A program made the position numbers and the translations under genes. DNA of 64,000 nt, taken from NCBI GenBank assembly GCA_014526335.1, contig JACTAT010000032.1:4624914-4688913 (forward strand). Direction: 5' to 3'. The notes beneath the pieces are model-generated. The model had not been told where the DNA came from. It saw only the letters and a program-made list of their open reading frames with translations, and searched no databases. Below are positions 35,501-46,917 of the stretch, piece after piece. This DNA comes from Chrysaora quinquecirrha. Its lineage: Eukaryota > Cnidaria > Scyphozoa > Semaeostomeae > Pelagiidae. Position 1 is the stretch's first letter. Every line of letters starts with the position of its first letter.

Positions 35501-38500
35501 TATTGAATGGGATTTTCGGAGTTTGATAAACTAGGTTTATTGAATGGGATTTTCGGAGTTTGATAAACTAGGTTTATTGAATGGGATTTTCGGAGTTTGA
35601 TAAACTAGGTTTATTGAATGGGATTTTCGGAGTTTGATAAACTAGGTTTATTGAATGGGATTTTCGGAGTTTGATAAACTAGGTTTATTGAATGGGATTT
35701 TCGGAGTTTGATAAACTAGGTTTATTGAATGGGATTTTCGGAGTTTGATAAACTAGGTTTATTGAATGGGATTTTCGGAGTTTGATAAACTAGGTTTATT
35801 GAATGGGATTTTCGGAGTTTGATAAACTAGGTTTATTGAATGGGATTTTCGGAGTTTGATAAACTAGGTTTATTGAATGGGATTTTCGGAGTTTGATAAA
35901 CTAGGTTTATTGAATGGGATTTTCGGAGTTTGATAAACTAGGTTTATTGAATGGGATTTTCGGAGTTTGATAAACTAGGTTTATTGAATGGGATTTTCGG
36001 AGTTTGATAAACTAGGTTTATCGGAGTTTGAATGGGATTTTCGGAGTTTGATAAACTAGGTTTATTGAATGGGATTTTCGGAGTTTGATAAACTAGGTTT
36101 ATTGAATGGGATTTTCGGAGTTTGATAAACTAGGTTTATTGAATGGGATTTTCGGAGTTTGATAAACTAAAGGTTTATTGAATGGGATTTTCGGAGTTTG
36201 ATAAACTAGGTTTATTGAATGGGATTTTCGGAGTTTGATAAACTAGGTTTATTGAATGGGATTTTCGGAGTTTGATAAACTAGGTTTATTGAATGGGATT
36301 TTCGGAGTTTGATAAACTAGGTTTATTGAATGGGATTTTCGGAGTTTGATAAACTAGGTTTATTGAATGGGATTTTCGGAGTTTGATAAACTAGGTTTAT
36401 TGAATGGGATTTTCGGAGTTTGATAAACTAGGTTTATTGAATGGGATTTTCGGAGTTTGATAAACTAGGTTTATTGAATGGGATTTTCGGAGTTTGATAA
36501 ACTAGGTTTATTGAATGGGATTTTCGGAGTTTGATAAACTAGGTTTATTGAATGGGATTTTCGGAGTTTGATAAACTAGGTTTATTGAATGGGATTTTCG
36601 GAGTTTGATAAACTAGGTTTATTGAATGGGATTTTCGGAGTTTGATAAACTAGGTTTATTGAATGGGATTTTCGGAGTTTGATAAACTAGGTTTATTGAA
36701 TGGGATTTTCGGAGTTTGATAAACTAGGTTTATTGAATGGGATTTTCGGAGTTTGATAAACTAGGTTTATTGAATGGGATTTTCGGAGTTTGATAAACTA
36801 GGTTTATTGAATGGGATTTTCGGAGTTTGATAAACTAGGTTTATTGAATGGGATTTTCGGAGTTTGATAATCTAGGTTTATCGAATTGGATTTTCGGAGT
36901 TTGATAAACTAGGTTTATCGAATGGGATTTTCGGAGTTTGATAAACTAGGTTTATTGAATGGGATTTTCGGAGTTTGATAAACTAGGTTTATTGAATGGG
37001 ATTTTCGGAGTTTGATAAACTAGGTTTATTGAATGGGATTTTCGGAGTTTGATAAACTAGGTTTATCGAATGGGATTTTCGGAGTTTGATAAACTAGGTT
37101 TATTGAATGGGATTTTCGGAGTTTGATAATCTAGGTTTATCGAATTGGATTTTCGGAGTTTGATAAACTAGGTTTATTGAATGGGATTTTCGGAGTTTGA
37201 TAATCTAGGTTTATCGAATTGGATTTTCGGAGTTTGATAAACTAGGTTTGGGATCGGAGTTTGAAGGTTTATGGGATTTTCGGAGTTTGATAAACTAGGT
37301 TTATTGAATGGGATTTTCGGAGTTTGATAATCTAGGTTTATCGAATTGGATTTTCGGAGTTTGATAAACTAGGTTTATTGAATGGGATTTTCGGAGTTTG
37401 ATAATCTAGGTTTATCGAATTGGATTTTCGGAGTTTGATAAACTAGGTTTATTGAATGGGATTTTCGGAGTTTGATAATCTAGGTTTATCGAATTGGATT
37501 TTCGGAGTTTGATAAACTAGGTTTATTGAATGGGATTTTCGGAGTTTGATAATCTAGGTTTATCGAATTGGATTTTCGGAGTTTGATAAACTAGGTTTAT
37601 CGAATGGGATTTTCGGAGTTTGATAAACTAGGTTTATCGAATTGGATTTTCGGAGTTTGATAAACTAGGTTTATTGAATGGGATTTTCGGAGTTTGATAA
37701 ACTAGGTTTATTGAATGGGATTTTCGGAGTTTGATAAACTAGGTTTATTGAATGGGATTTTCGGAGTTTGATAAACTAGGTTTATTGAATGGGATTTTCG
37801 GAGTTTGATAAACTAGGTTTATTGAATAGGTTTATTGAATGGGATTTTCGGAGTTTGATAAACTAGGTTTATTGAATGGGATTTTCGGAGTTTGATAATC
37901 TAGGTTTATCGAATTGGATTTTCGGAGTTTGATAAACTAGGTTTATTGAATGGGATTTTCGGAGTTTGATAATCTAGGTTTATCGAATTGGATTTTCGGA
38001 GTTTGATAAACTAGGTTTATTGAATGGGATTTTCGGAGTTTGATAATCTAGGTTTATCGAATTGGATTTTCGGAGTTTGATAAACTAGGTTTATTGAATG
38101 GGATTTTCGGAGTTTGATAATCTAGGTTTATCGAATTGGATTTTCGGAGTTTGATAAACTAGGTTTATTGAATGGGATTTTCGGAGTTTGATAATCTAGG
38201 TTTATCGAATTGGATTTTCGGAGTTTGATAAACTAGGTTTATTGAATGGGATTTTCGGAGTTTGATAAACTAGGTTTATTGAATGGGATTTTCGGAGTTT
38301 GATAATCTAGGTTTATCGAATTGGATTTTCGGAGTTTGATAAACTAGGTTTATTGAATGGGATTTTCGGAGTTTGATAATCTAGGTTTATCGAATTGGAT
38401 TTTCGGAGTTTGATAAACTAGGTTTATTGAATGGGATTTTCGGAGTTTGATAATCTAGGTTTATCGAATTGGATTTTCGGAGTTTGATAAACTAGGTTTA

Positions 38501-41500
38501 TTGAATGGGATTTTCGGAGTTTGATAATCTAGGTTTATCGAATTGGATTTTCGGAGTTTGATAAACTAGGTTTATTGAATGGGATTTTCGGAGTTTGATA
38601 ATCTAGGTTTATCGAATTGGATTTTCGGAGTTTGATAAACTAGGTTTATTGAATGGGATTTTCGGAGTTTGATAAACTAGGTTTATTGAATGGGATTTTC
38701 GGAGTTTGATAATCTAGGTTTATCGAATTGGATTTTCGGAGTTTGATAAACTAGGTTTATTGAATGGGATTTTCGGAGTTTGATAATCTAGGTTTATCGA
38801 ATTGGATTTTCGGAGTTTGATAAACTAGGTTTATTGAATGGGATTTTCGGAGTTTGATAAACTAGGTTTATTGAATGGGATTTTCGGAGTTTGATAATCT
38901 AGGTTTATCGAATTGGATTTTCGGAGTTTGATAAACTAGGTTTATTGAATGGGATTTTCGGAGTTTGATAATCTAGGTTTATCGAATTGGATTTTCGGAG
39001 TTTGATAAACTAGGTTTATTGAATGGGATTTTCGGAGTTTGATAATCTAGGTTTATCGAATTGGATTTTCGGAGTTTGATAAACTAGGTTTATTGAATGG
39101 GATTTTCGGAGTTTGATAATCTAGGTTTATCGAATTGGATTTTCGGAGTTTGATAAACTAGGTTTATCGAATGGGATTTTCGGAGTTTGATAAACTAGGT
39201 TTATTGAATTGGATTTTCGGAGTTTGATAAACTAGGTTTATTGAATGGGATTTTCGGAGTTTGATAATCTAGGTTTATCGAATTGGATTTTCGGAGTTTG
39301 ATAAACTAGGTTTATTGAATGGGATTTTCGGAGTTTGATAATCTAGGTTTATCGAATTGGATTTTCGGAGTTTGATAAACTAGGTTTATTGAATGGGATT
39401 TTCGGAGTTTGATAATCTAGGTTTATCGAATTGGATTTTCGGAGTTTGATAAACTAGGTTTATCGAATGGGATTTTCGGAGTTTGATAAACTAGGTTTAT
39501 TGAATTGGATTTTCGGAGTTTGATAAACTAGGTTTATTGAATGGGATTTTCGGAGTTTGATAAACTAGGTTTATTGAATGGGATTTTCGGAGTTTGATAA
39601 ACTAGGTTTATTGAATGGGATTTTCGGAGTTTGATAAACTAGGTTTATTGAATGGGATTTTCGGAGTTTGATAATCTAGGTTTATCGAATTGGATTTTCG
39701 GAGTTTGATAAACTAGGTTTATTGAATGGGATTTTCGGAGTTTGATAATCTAGGTTTATCGAATTGGATTTTCGGAGTTTGATAAACTAGGTTTATTGAA
39801 TGGGATTTTCGGAGTTTGATAATCTAGGTTTATCGAATTGGATTTTCGGAGTTTGATAAACTAGGTTTATTGAATGGGATTTTCGGAGTTTGATAATCTA
39901 GGTTTATCGAATTGGATTTTCGGAGTTTGATAAACTAGGTTTATCGAATGGGATTTTCGGAGTTTGATAAACTGGGTTTATTTAATGGGATTTTCGGAGT
40001 TTGATAAACTAGGTTTATTGAATGGGATTTTCGGAGTTTGATAAACTAGGTTTATTGAATGGGATTTTTGGAGTTTGATAAACTAGGTTTATTGAATGGG
40101 ATTTTCGGACTTTGATAAACTGGGTTTATTGAATGGGATTTACGGAGTTTGATAAACTAGGTTTATTGAATGGGATTTTCGGAGTTTGATAAACTAGGTT
40201 TATTGAATGGGATTTTCGGAGTTTGATAAACTAGGTTTATTGAATGGGATTTTCGGAGTTTGATAATCTAGGTTTATTTAATGGGATTTTTGGAGTTTGA
40301 TAAACTAGGTTTATTGAATGGGATTTTCGGAGTTTGATAATCTAGGTTTATCGAATTGGATTTTCGGAGTTTGATAAACTAGGTTTATCGAATGGGATTT
40401 TCGGAGTTTGATAAACTAGGTTTATTTAATGGGATTTTCGGAGTTTGATAAACTAGGTTTATTTAATTGGATTTTCGGAGTTTGATAAACTAGGTCTATT
40501 GAATGGGATTTTCGGAGTTTGATAAACTAGGTTTATTGAATGGGATTTTCGGAGTTTGATAAACTAGGTTTATCGAATTGGATTTTCGGAGTTTGATAAA
40601 CTAGGTTTATTGAATGGGATTTTCGGAGTTTGATAAACTGGGTTTATTGAATGGGATTTACGGAGTTTGATAAACTAGGTTTATTGAATGGGATTTTCGG
40701 AGTTTGATAAACTAGGTTTATTGAATGGGATTTTCGGAGTTTGATAAACTAGGTTTATTGAATGGGATTTTCGGAGTTTGATAATCTAGGTTTATTTAAT
40801 GGGATTTTTGGAGTTTGATAAACTAGGTTTATTGAATGGGATTTTCGGAGTTTGATAATCTAGGTTTATTTAATGGGATTTTTGGAGTTTGATAAACTAG
40901 GTTTATTGAATGGGATTTTCGGAGTTTGATAATCTAGGTTTATTTAATGGGATTTTTGGAGTTTGATAAACTAGGTTTATTGAATGGGATTTTCGGAGTT
41001 TGATAAACTAGGTTTATTGAATGGGATTTTCGGAGTTTGATAAACTAGGTTTATTGAATGGGATTTTCGGAGTTTGATAATCTAGGTTTATTTAATGGGA
41101 TTTTTGGAGTTTGATAAACTAGGTTTATTGAATGGGATTTTCGGAGTTTGATAAACTAGGTTTATTGAATGGGATTTTTGGAGTTTGATAATCTAGGTTT
41201 ATTTAATGGGATTTTGGAGTTTGATAAACTAGGTTTATTGAATGGGATTTTCGGAGTTTGATAAACTAGGTTTATTGAATGGGATTTTCGGAGTTTGATA
41301 AACTAGGTTTATTGAATGGGATTTTCGGAGTTTGATAAACTAGGTTTATTGAATGGGATTTTCGGAGTTTGATAATCTAGGTTTATTTAATGGGATTTTT
41401 GGAGTTTGATAAACTAGGTTTATTGAATGGGATTTTTGGAGTTTGATAAACTAGGTTTATTGAATGGGATTTTTGGAGTTTGATAAACTAGGTTTATTTA

Positions 41501-42165
41501 ATGGGATTTTCGGAGTTTGATAAACTAGGTTTATTGAATGGGATTTTCGGAGTTTGATAAACTAGGTTTATTGAATGGGATTTTCGGAGTTTGATAAACT
41601 AGGTTTATTGAATGGGATTTTCGGAGTTTGATAATCTAGGTTTATTTAATGGGATTTTTGGAGTTTGATAAACTAGGTTTATTGAATGGGATTTTCGGAG
41701 TTTGATAAACTAGGTTTATTGAATGGGATTTTTGGAGTTTGATAATCTAGGTTTATTTAATGGGATTTTTGGAGTTTGATAAACTAGGTTTATTGAATGG
41801 GATTTTCGGAGTTTGATAATCTAGGTTTATTTAATGGGATTTTTGGAGTTTGATAAACTAGGTTTATTGAATGGGATTTTCGGAGTTTGATAAACTAGGT
41901 TTATTGAATGGGATTTTCGGAGTTTGATAATCTAGGTTTATCGAATTGGATTTTCGGAGTTTGATAAACTAGGTTTATCGAATGGGATTTTCGGAGTTTG
42001 ATAAACTAGGTTTATTTAATGGGATTTTCGGAGTTTGATAAACTGGGTTTATTGAATGGGATTTTCGGAGTTTGATAAACTAGGTTTATCGAATTGGATT
42101 TTCGGAGTTTGATAAACTAGGTTTATTTAATTGGATTTTTGGAGTTTGATAAACTAGGTTTATCG
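32537..42165. repeat. 37-bp satellite array (main block, about 260 copies)
   Basis: The unit is GGGATTTTCGGAGTTTGATA followed by AACTAGGTTTATTGAAT. The first ten units are diverged. 33000-36850 is nearly homogeneous. About 36850-40000 alternates two variants to give 74-bp dimers. About 40260-42160 is rich in a third variant (TTTAATGGGATTTTTGG). Partial units occur near 33890, 35410-35475, 36020, 37250 and 37825. Every unit has stops in all frames, so nothing is encoded. The left edge contains an inverted unit (32541-32566). Confidence 0.98.
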
Positions 42166-43921
42166 AAAAAAGCAAATGTTTTACTTCATCTCCTTCAATT
42201 AAATACTGACCTTTTTCTCGACAGTTGACTTCGAGTTAACTTCACTCGACCACGATACGCTATAAGCAAGGTACGCGAATTCGAAGGTCCGCGTTATTCA
42301 TTTTCCCTTATGCAAAAATGAATAACGCGGACCTTCTGATTTCGCGGACCATTGTTCAATTGTTCAATTCTCTTTTCTTAGCACTCGCTACCTTCATTGA
42401 ATTGTCCTAGTCATTTTATGTATCTCAAAACAAGCCTTTTCTCATATTTTCACACTCTCTCAAGAACGAAATCTCGTTGAAAATTTAGGCCATTGCCGTT
42501 TCAAAACTTTGAAATATCTGGTGATCAAGATAGGACGGTTTTCTCAACAAACAGAAAGCAAATTTCGTAATACACTTCCTTCAATCAAATACTCATGTTT
42601 TTTCGGCATTTGACTTCAACACACTGCAATTCAATACAAGGTCCGCGATCTTGAAAGGTCCGCGTTATTCATTTTCCCTTATGCAAAAATGAATAACGCG
42701 GACCTTCTGATTTCGCGGACCATTGTTCAATTGTTCAATTATGTTTTGTTAGCACTCGCTACCTTCATTGAACTGTCCTAGTCAACACCTTCGAATTAGC
42801 TATTGAATACTTTTTTTTCCCTATTCTTTAATGATGAAGAATTGAGCCTTCACCTTACAATCTGCCGAGAAGCCATAGTGACGGAGAATTAATCCCTTGA
42901 AACTACCTACCTGATAACGAGCCGCGATCAAACAAGTCCGCGCGTCATGCAATTTGACCGGAGGGAAAAGTGGGTGTCTGGACCTTTAGAAATTAAGGCC
43001 ACAATGAATTCCATTTTTCCAAAATAGGTCCGCGATCTAAAAAGGTCCGCGTTATTCATTTTTGCATAAGGGAAAATGAATAACGCGGACCTTTCGAGAT
43101 CGCGGACCTTGTTTTGAATTGCAGTGTAGTGTGTTGAAGTCAAATGCCGAAAAAACATGAGTATTTGATTGAAGGAAGTGTATTACGAAATTTGCTTTCT
43201 GTTTGTTGAGAAAACCGTCCTATCTTGATCACCAGATATTTCAAAGTTTTGAAACGGCAATGGCCTAAATTTTCAACGAGATTTCGTTCTTGAGAGAGTG
43301 TGAAAATATGAGAAAAGGCTTGTTTTGAGATACATAAAATGACTAGGACAATTCAATGAAGGTAGCGAGTGCTAAAAAAAGAGAATTGAACAATTGAACA
43401 ATGGTCCGCGAAAGCAGAAGGTCCGCGTTATTCATTTTTGCATAAGGGGAAAATGAATAACGCGGACCTTCGAGATCGCGGGCCTTGCTTGTTGCGAATC
43501 GTGGTCGACTGAAGTCAACTTGAAGTCAACTGTCTAGAAAAAGGTCAGTACTTAATTGAAGGAGATGAAGTAAAACATTTGCTTTATGTTTATTGTCTAC
43601 GATTTCAAAACCGCCCTGTTTTGATCACCGAAATTTTCCTTGATATAACGAAGTCGGCCTAAATTTTCAAACAATAAACGAAAGCTTAAGTGATGCTTGC
43701 CGTCCAATAAAAGAAACATAAATACGACAATTAATGGCAATCAGAAGTACTTTAATTCTTAACAAGAAGATATAATGTCAAGGTCCGCGAAATCCAGAAG
43801 GTCCGCGTTATTCATTTTGGCCAAGCAAAAGTGAATAACGCGGACCCACATGTCGCGGACCAAAACAGGCAGGTCCGCGAGGTCCGCAGGGTCCGCGGGG
43901 TCCGCGTTATTCACCTGGCCG
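42166..43921. mobile_element. Palindromic element with GGTCCGCGTTATTCA hairpins, inside the satellite
   Basis: It interrupts the 37-bp satellite, which resumes at 43922. The arms about 42172-42710 and 43040-43582 are near-identical inverted copies: GCAAATGTTTTACTTCATCT on the left, and AGATGAAGTAAAACATTTGC on the right. Five short hairpins are spread through it, at about 42283, 42656, 43045, 43421 and 43798. Each is GGTCCGCGTTATTCATTTT, a short loop, then its complement. A half copy lies at 43898-43918. No transposase or long open frame is present. It could be a foldback or non-autonomous DNA element; the class is unknown. Confidence 0.8.
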
Positions 43922-44725
43922 TTTATTGAATTGGATTTTCGGAGTTTGATAAACTAGGTTTATCGAATTGGATTTTCGGAGTTTGATAAACTAGGTTTAT
44001 CGAATGGGATTTTCGGAGTTTGATAAACTAGGTTTATTGAATGGGATTTTCGGAGATTGATAAACTAGGTTTATCGAATGGGATTTTCGGAGTTTGATAA
44101 ACTAGGTTTATCGAATAGGATTTTCGGAGTTTGATAAACTAGATTTATCGAATGGGATTTTCGGAGTTTGATAAACTAGGTTTATCGACTAGGATTTTCG
44201 GAGTTTGATAAACTGGGTTTATTGAATCGGATTTTCGGAGTTTGAAAAACTAGATTTATCGAATGGGATTTTCGGAGTTTGATAAACTAGGTTTATCGAC
44301 TAGGATTTTCGGAGTTTGATAAACTGGGTTTATCGAATTGGATTTTCGGAGTTTGAAAAACTGGGTTTATTGAATCGGATTTTCGGAGTTTGACAAACTG
44401 GGTTTATCGAATTGGATTTTAGGAGTTTGAAAAACTGGGTTTATCGAATTGGATTCTCAGAGTTTGATAAACAGGGTTTATCAAATCGGATTTTCGGAGT
44501 TTGATAAACTAGGTTTATGGAATGGGATTTTCGGAGTTTGATAAACTGGGTTTATCGAATCGGATTTTCGGAGTTTGATAAACTGGGTAATTATCGAATC
44601 GGATTTTCGGCGTTTGATTAACTGGGTTTATCGAAACGGATTTTCGAGTTTGATAAACTGGGTTTATCGAATCGGATTTTGGGAGTTTGATAAACTGGGT
44701 TTATCGAATCGGATTTTGGGAGTTC
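43922..44725. repeat. 37-bp satellite array (distal block)
   Basis: About 21 further units of the same 37-bp satellite, in the same orientation as the main block. They become more diverged towards the right end (CTGGG for CTAGG, CGAATCGG for TGAATGGG), mirroring the diverged left end of the main block. This is the gradient expected of an old array homogenised in its centre. Confidence 0.95.
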
Positions 44726-46917
44726 GACCCCCCAGTGGTTTTCTACACCTTTTCAACTAAGAGCCTCGTTTTCAAAATTTACGAAAATTTGTTCGTACGA
44801 AAATTTATTCACGGTAGCAACGTAGTTGATAACGTGTTTAAAACCAGTGGAATCGAAAAGTCGAACCGCGCCCAAAAGGTAGAACCGCGCCCTTAATTCA
44901 ATAGTTTCCATGGTTTTCTAGCTCATGTTTTTCTAGCTCATGACACATGAGACGTGAATTTTCCGCAGGAACAAAAGTCCTCATACAATGGATTCCATTG
45001 TCTAGCTTAGTCTTGACACAAATTGCCGTCCTGAGATATGTATTTTCCGCAGGAACAAAAGTCCTTATACAATTGATTCTGTTAAGCTTATGCTTGACGC
45101 ATGACAAATTGGCGTCCTGAGACGTGTATTTTCCGCAGGAACAAAAGCCTCAGATATTGTCTAGCTTATGCTTGACGCATGACAGGTGAAAAACTGGTCA
45201 GATGTTCAAACTGTTCACGAAGGAAGAATGAAGTCTGAAAATTGTTTGTCCTGCTTTGAACTGTTTTGGACTGTCATGATGTTGACTTGATACTACACTT
45301 TTTTTAAAATAAGCAACCGGTCAATAAGCAACAAGGGCTGAGATGTTGTTAAAATTTTTGGTGAAATAGCTATTTTTATACTTTACATCCTTGCAAACTT
45401 GTCCTGTACATTGAAAAGCCAGAAAAGAGCCAAAATAAGGGATTTTTTTGGGGGTACCAGTCCTTCTACGAGGGCTGAAATACCAGATGTGTTTAGCAAT
45501 ATTTGAGGGCTTGACCAAAGTCCAGTTGCTTATCAAAAAAGTGTACCACTTGAAGTTGATGTTGAGTTTTTCAAACAAGATATTATGACAGAATACCGTG
45601 AAGACATCGATGATGTCGTAGAAAAACTGCTTTATTTAGAACAGATTGAATATAATCCTAGAAAAGTTATAACCAAAATGTATGAACCATGTTGACTTTT
45701 CTCTTATCTCTGTAATCTTAACTAAACACAAATTTAACTGGAAACTTTGTTCTGTTGTTACATACTCTGAAGTACCAAATAGGCAACTTTGCTTTCTTAA
45801 CTTCCAAAAATTTTGTAAAAGCGTCCCATAATTCCGGCCAGGTCAAAAACGCGGACATCGCGGAAACCGGGGAAAATATCGTAAACCTTTAAAAAGTTGT
45901 TTGAAGCATCCAAATAGTCGAAATTAGTCTTCTTTTCAAAACTTCTACATCTTTTTCTTGCAAACAATCCATTATTTTGTGAATATATCAAATGTCCGCG
46001 GTTTCTGCGTTTTTGATTTTGCAATAGTCAATAGTCAAAAGCGCGGAAACCGCGGACAAAGTGCGTACACTACTACGCAGCTATAAAAACTTGGTCCGAA
46101 ATCTCATGCAACAAAATTTATGTTTCAATTTCGTCCTCCTGAGGGCTTATAAATGAACCATTAATAACTTACATTCATTGTTCTGTTCACAATCACATTA
46201 AGTGTATTGTATTGAGTGAGCATTCATATACATGTTTTGTTGATTTGTTAAATATTTCCTTTTCTCTTACATTCTGACTCTTAAAAGAGAGGTTATGAAT
46301 TATTTCCCATTCTGTTGCTACCGTGTTGAAGCCGTTCGGCTTCTTGTTCCTTTTTTGCGGTCAAAGCCTTTATGGAATCGAGAACTTTGAATGCTCATAA
46401 AATGTAAAACAAAAGGTTGGGCCAGTGACTAAGTTTATGCCTAGACTAAGTTTTGGATGCTGTAGACAATTTTCAATCAAAAACTTGATATCTTGTGATT
46501 TCAAAATTTTTAAATGATGTTGGCTGTTTTCCAACTATGATGTATACTGTAACATTAAAGTTAATGTCATTAAATTTTTTTTCAATACTTTCTTTTAAGT
46601 TGGTGACAAAATAGCTAAGTCTACAAGTAGTTAATACAAACCAATTTTTAAAATAACCAAAAAGAAATTAGAAGTCTAGCTACTTCTAAACAGAATAAAC
46701 GGTATAACTGTATAAAAGTATAACATATAGTTGTAATACAATAGAAATTAAAGTTAAGATATACATACAGTCAAGCTAATTATTTTATACATTTTATATA
46801 TTACCCTTAGCATGGTTGGAACTCTTTCTAGTCGTATCGCCCAAAGTATTTTGATGTAAGGGTGATTTTATGTTTTTGCAAGCAGAACAATCACATTTTT
46901 CAAATTTTTCTTTGCAG
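44726..46917. other. Region between satellite and TIMM17 exon
   Basis: It holds three roughly 95-bp tandem copies marked TTTTCCGCAGGAACAAAAG (44955, 45049 and 45129 areas), an inverted-repeat element (45292-45546), GCGGACATCGCGGAAACC-type inverted words (45835-46065) and an arm of the 22615-23335 element (46355-46520). The TIMM17 first exon and promoter could lie here, but I cannot identify them. Confidence 0.5.
45292..45546. mobile_element. Small inverted-repeat element, about 255 bp
   Basis: TACACTTTTTTTAAAATAAG with CAACCGG on the left pairs with the complement of GTTGCTTATCAAAAAAGTGT on the right. It has no coding capacity. The target duplication is not clear. Confidence 0.5.

Noticed and set aside
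32537..44725. CRISPR-like regular repeat array
   Set aside because: Units are contiguous with no unique spacers, the genome is eukaryotic, and no cas-like genes are present. It is a satellite.
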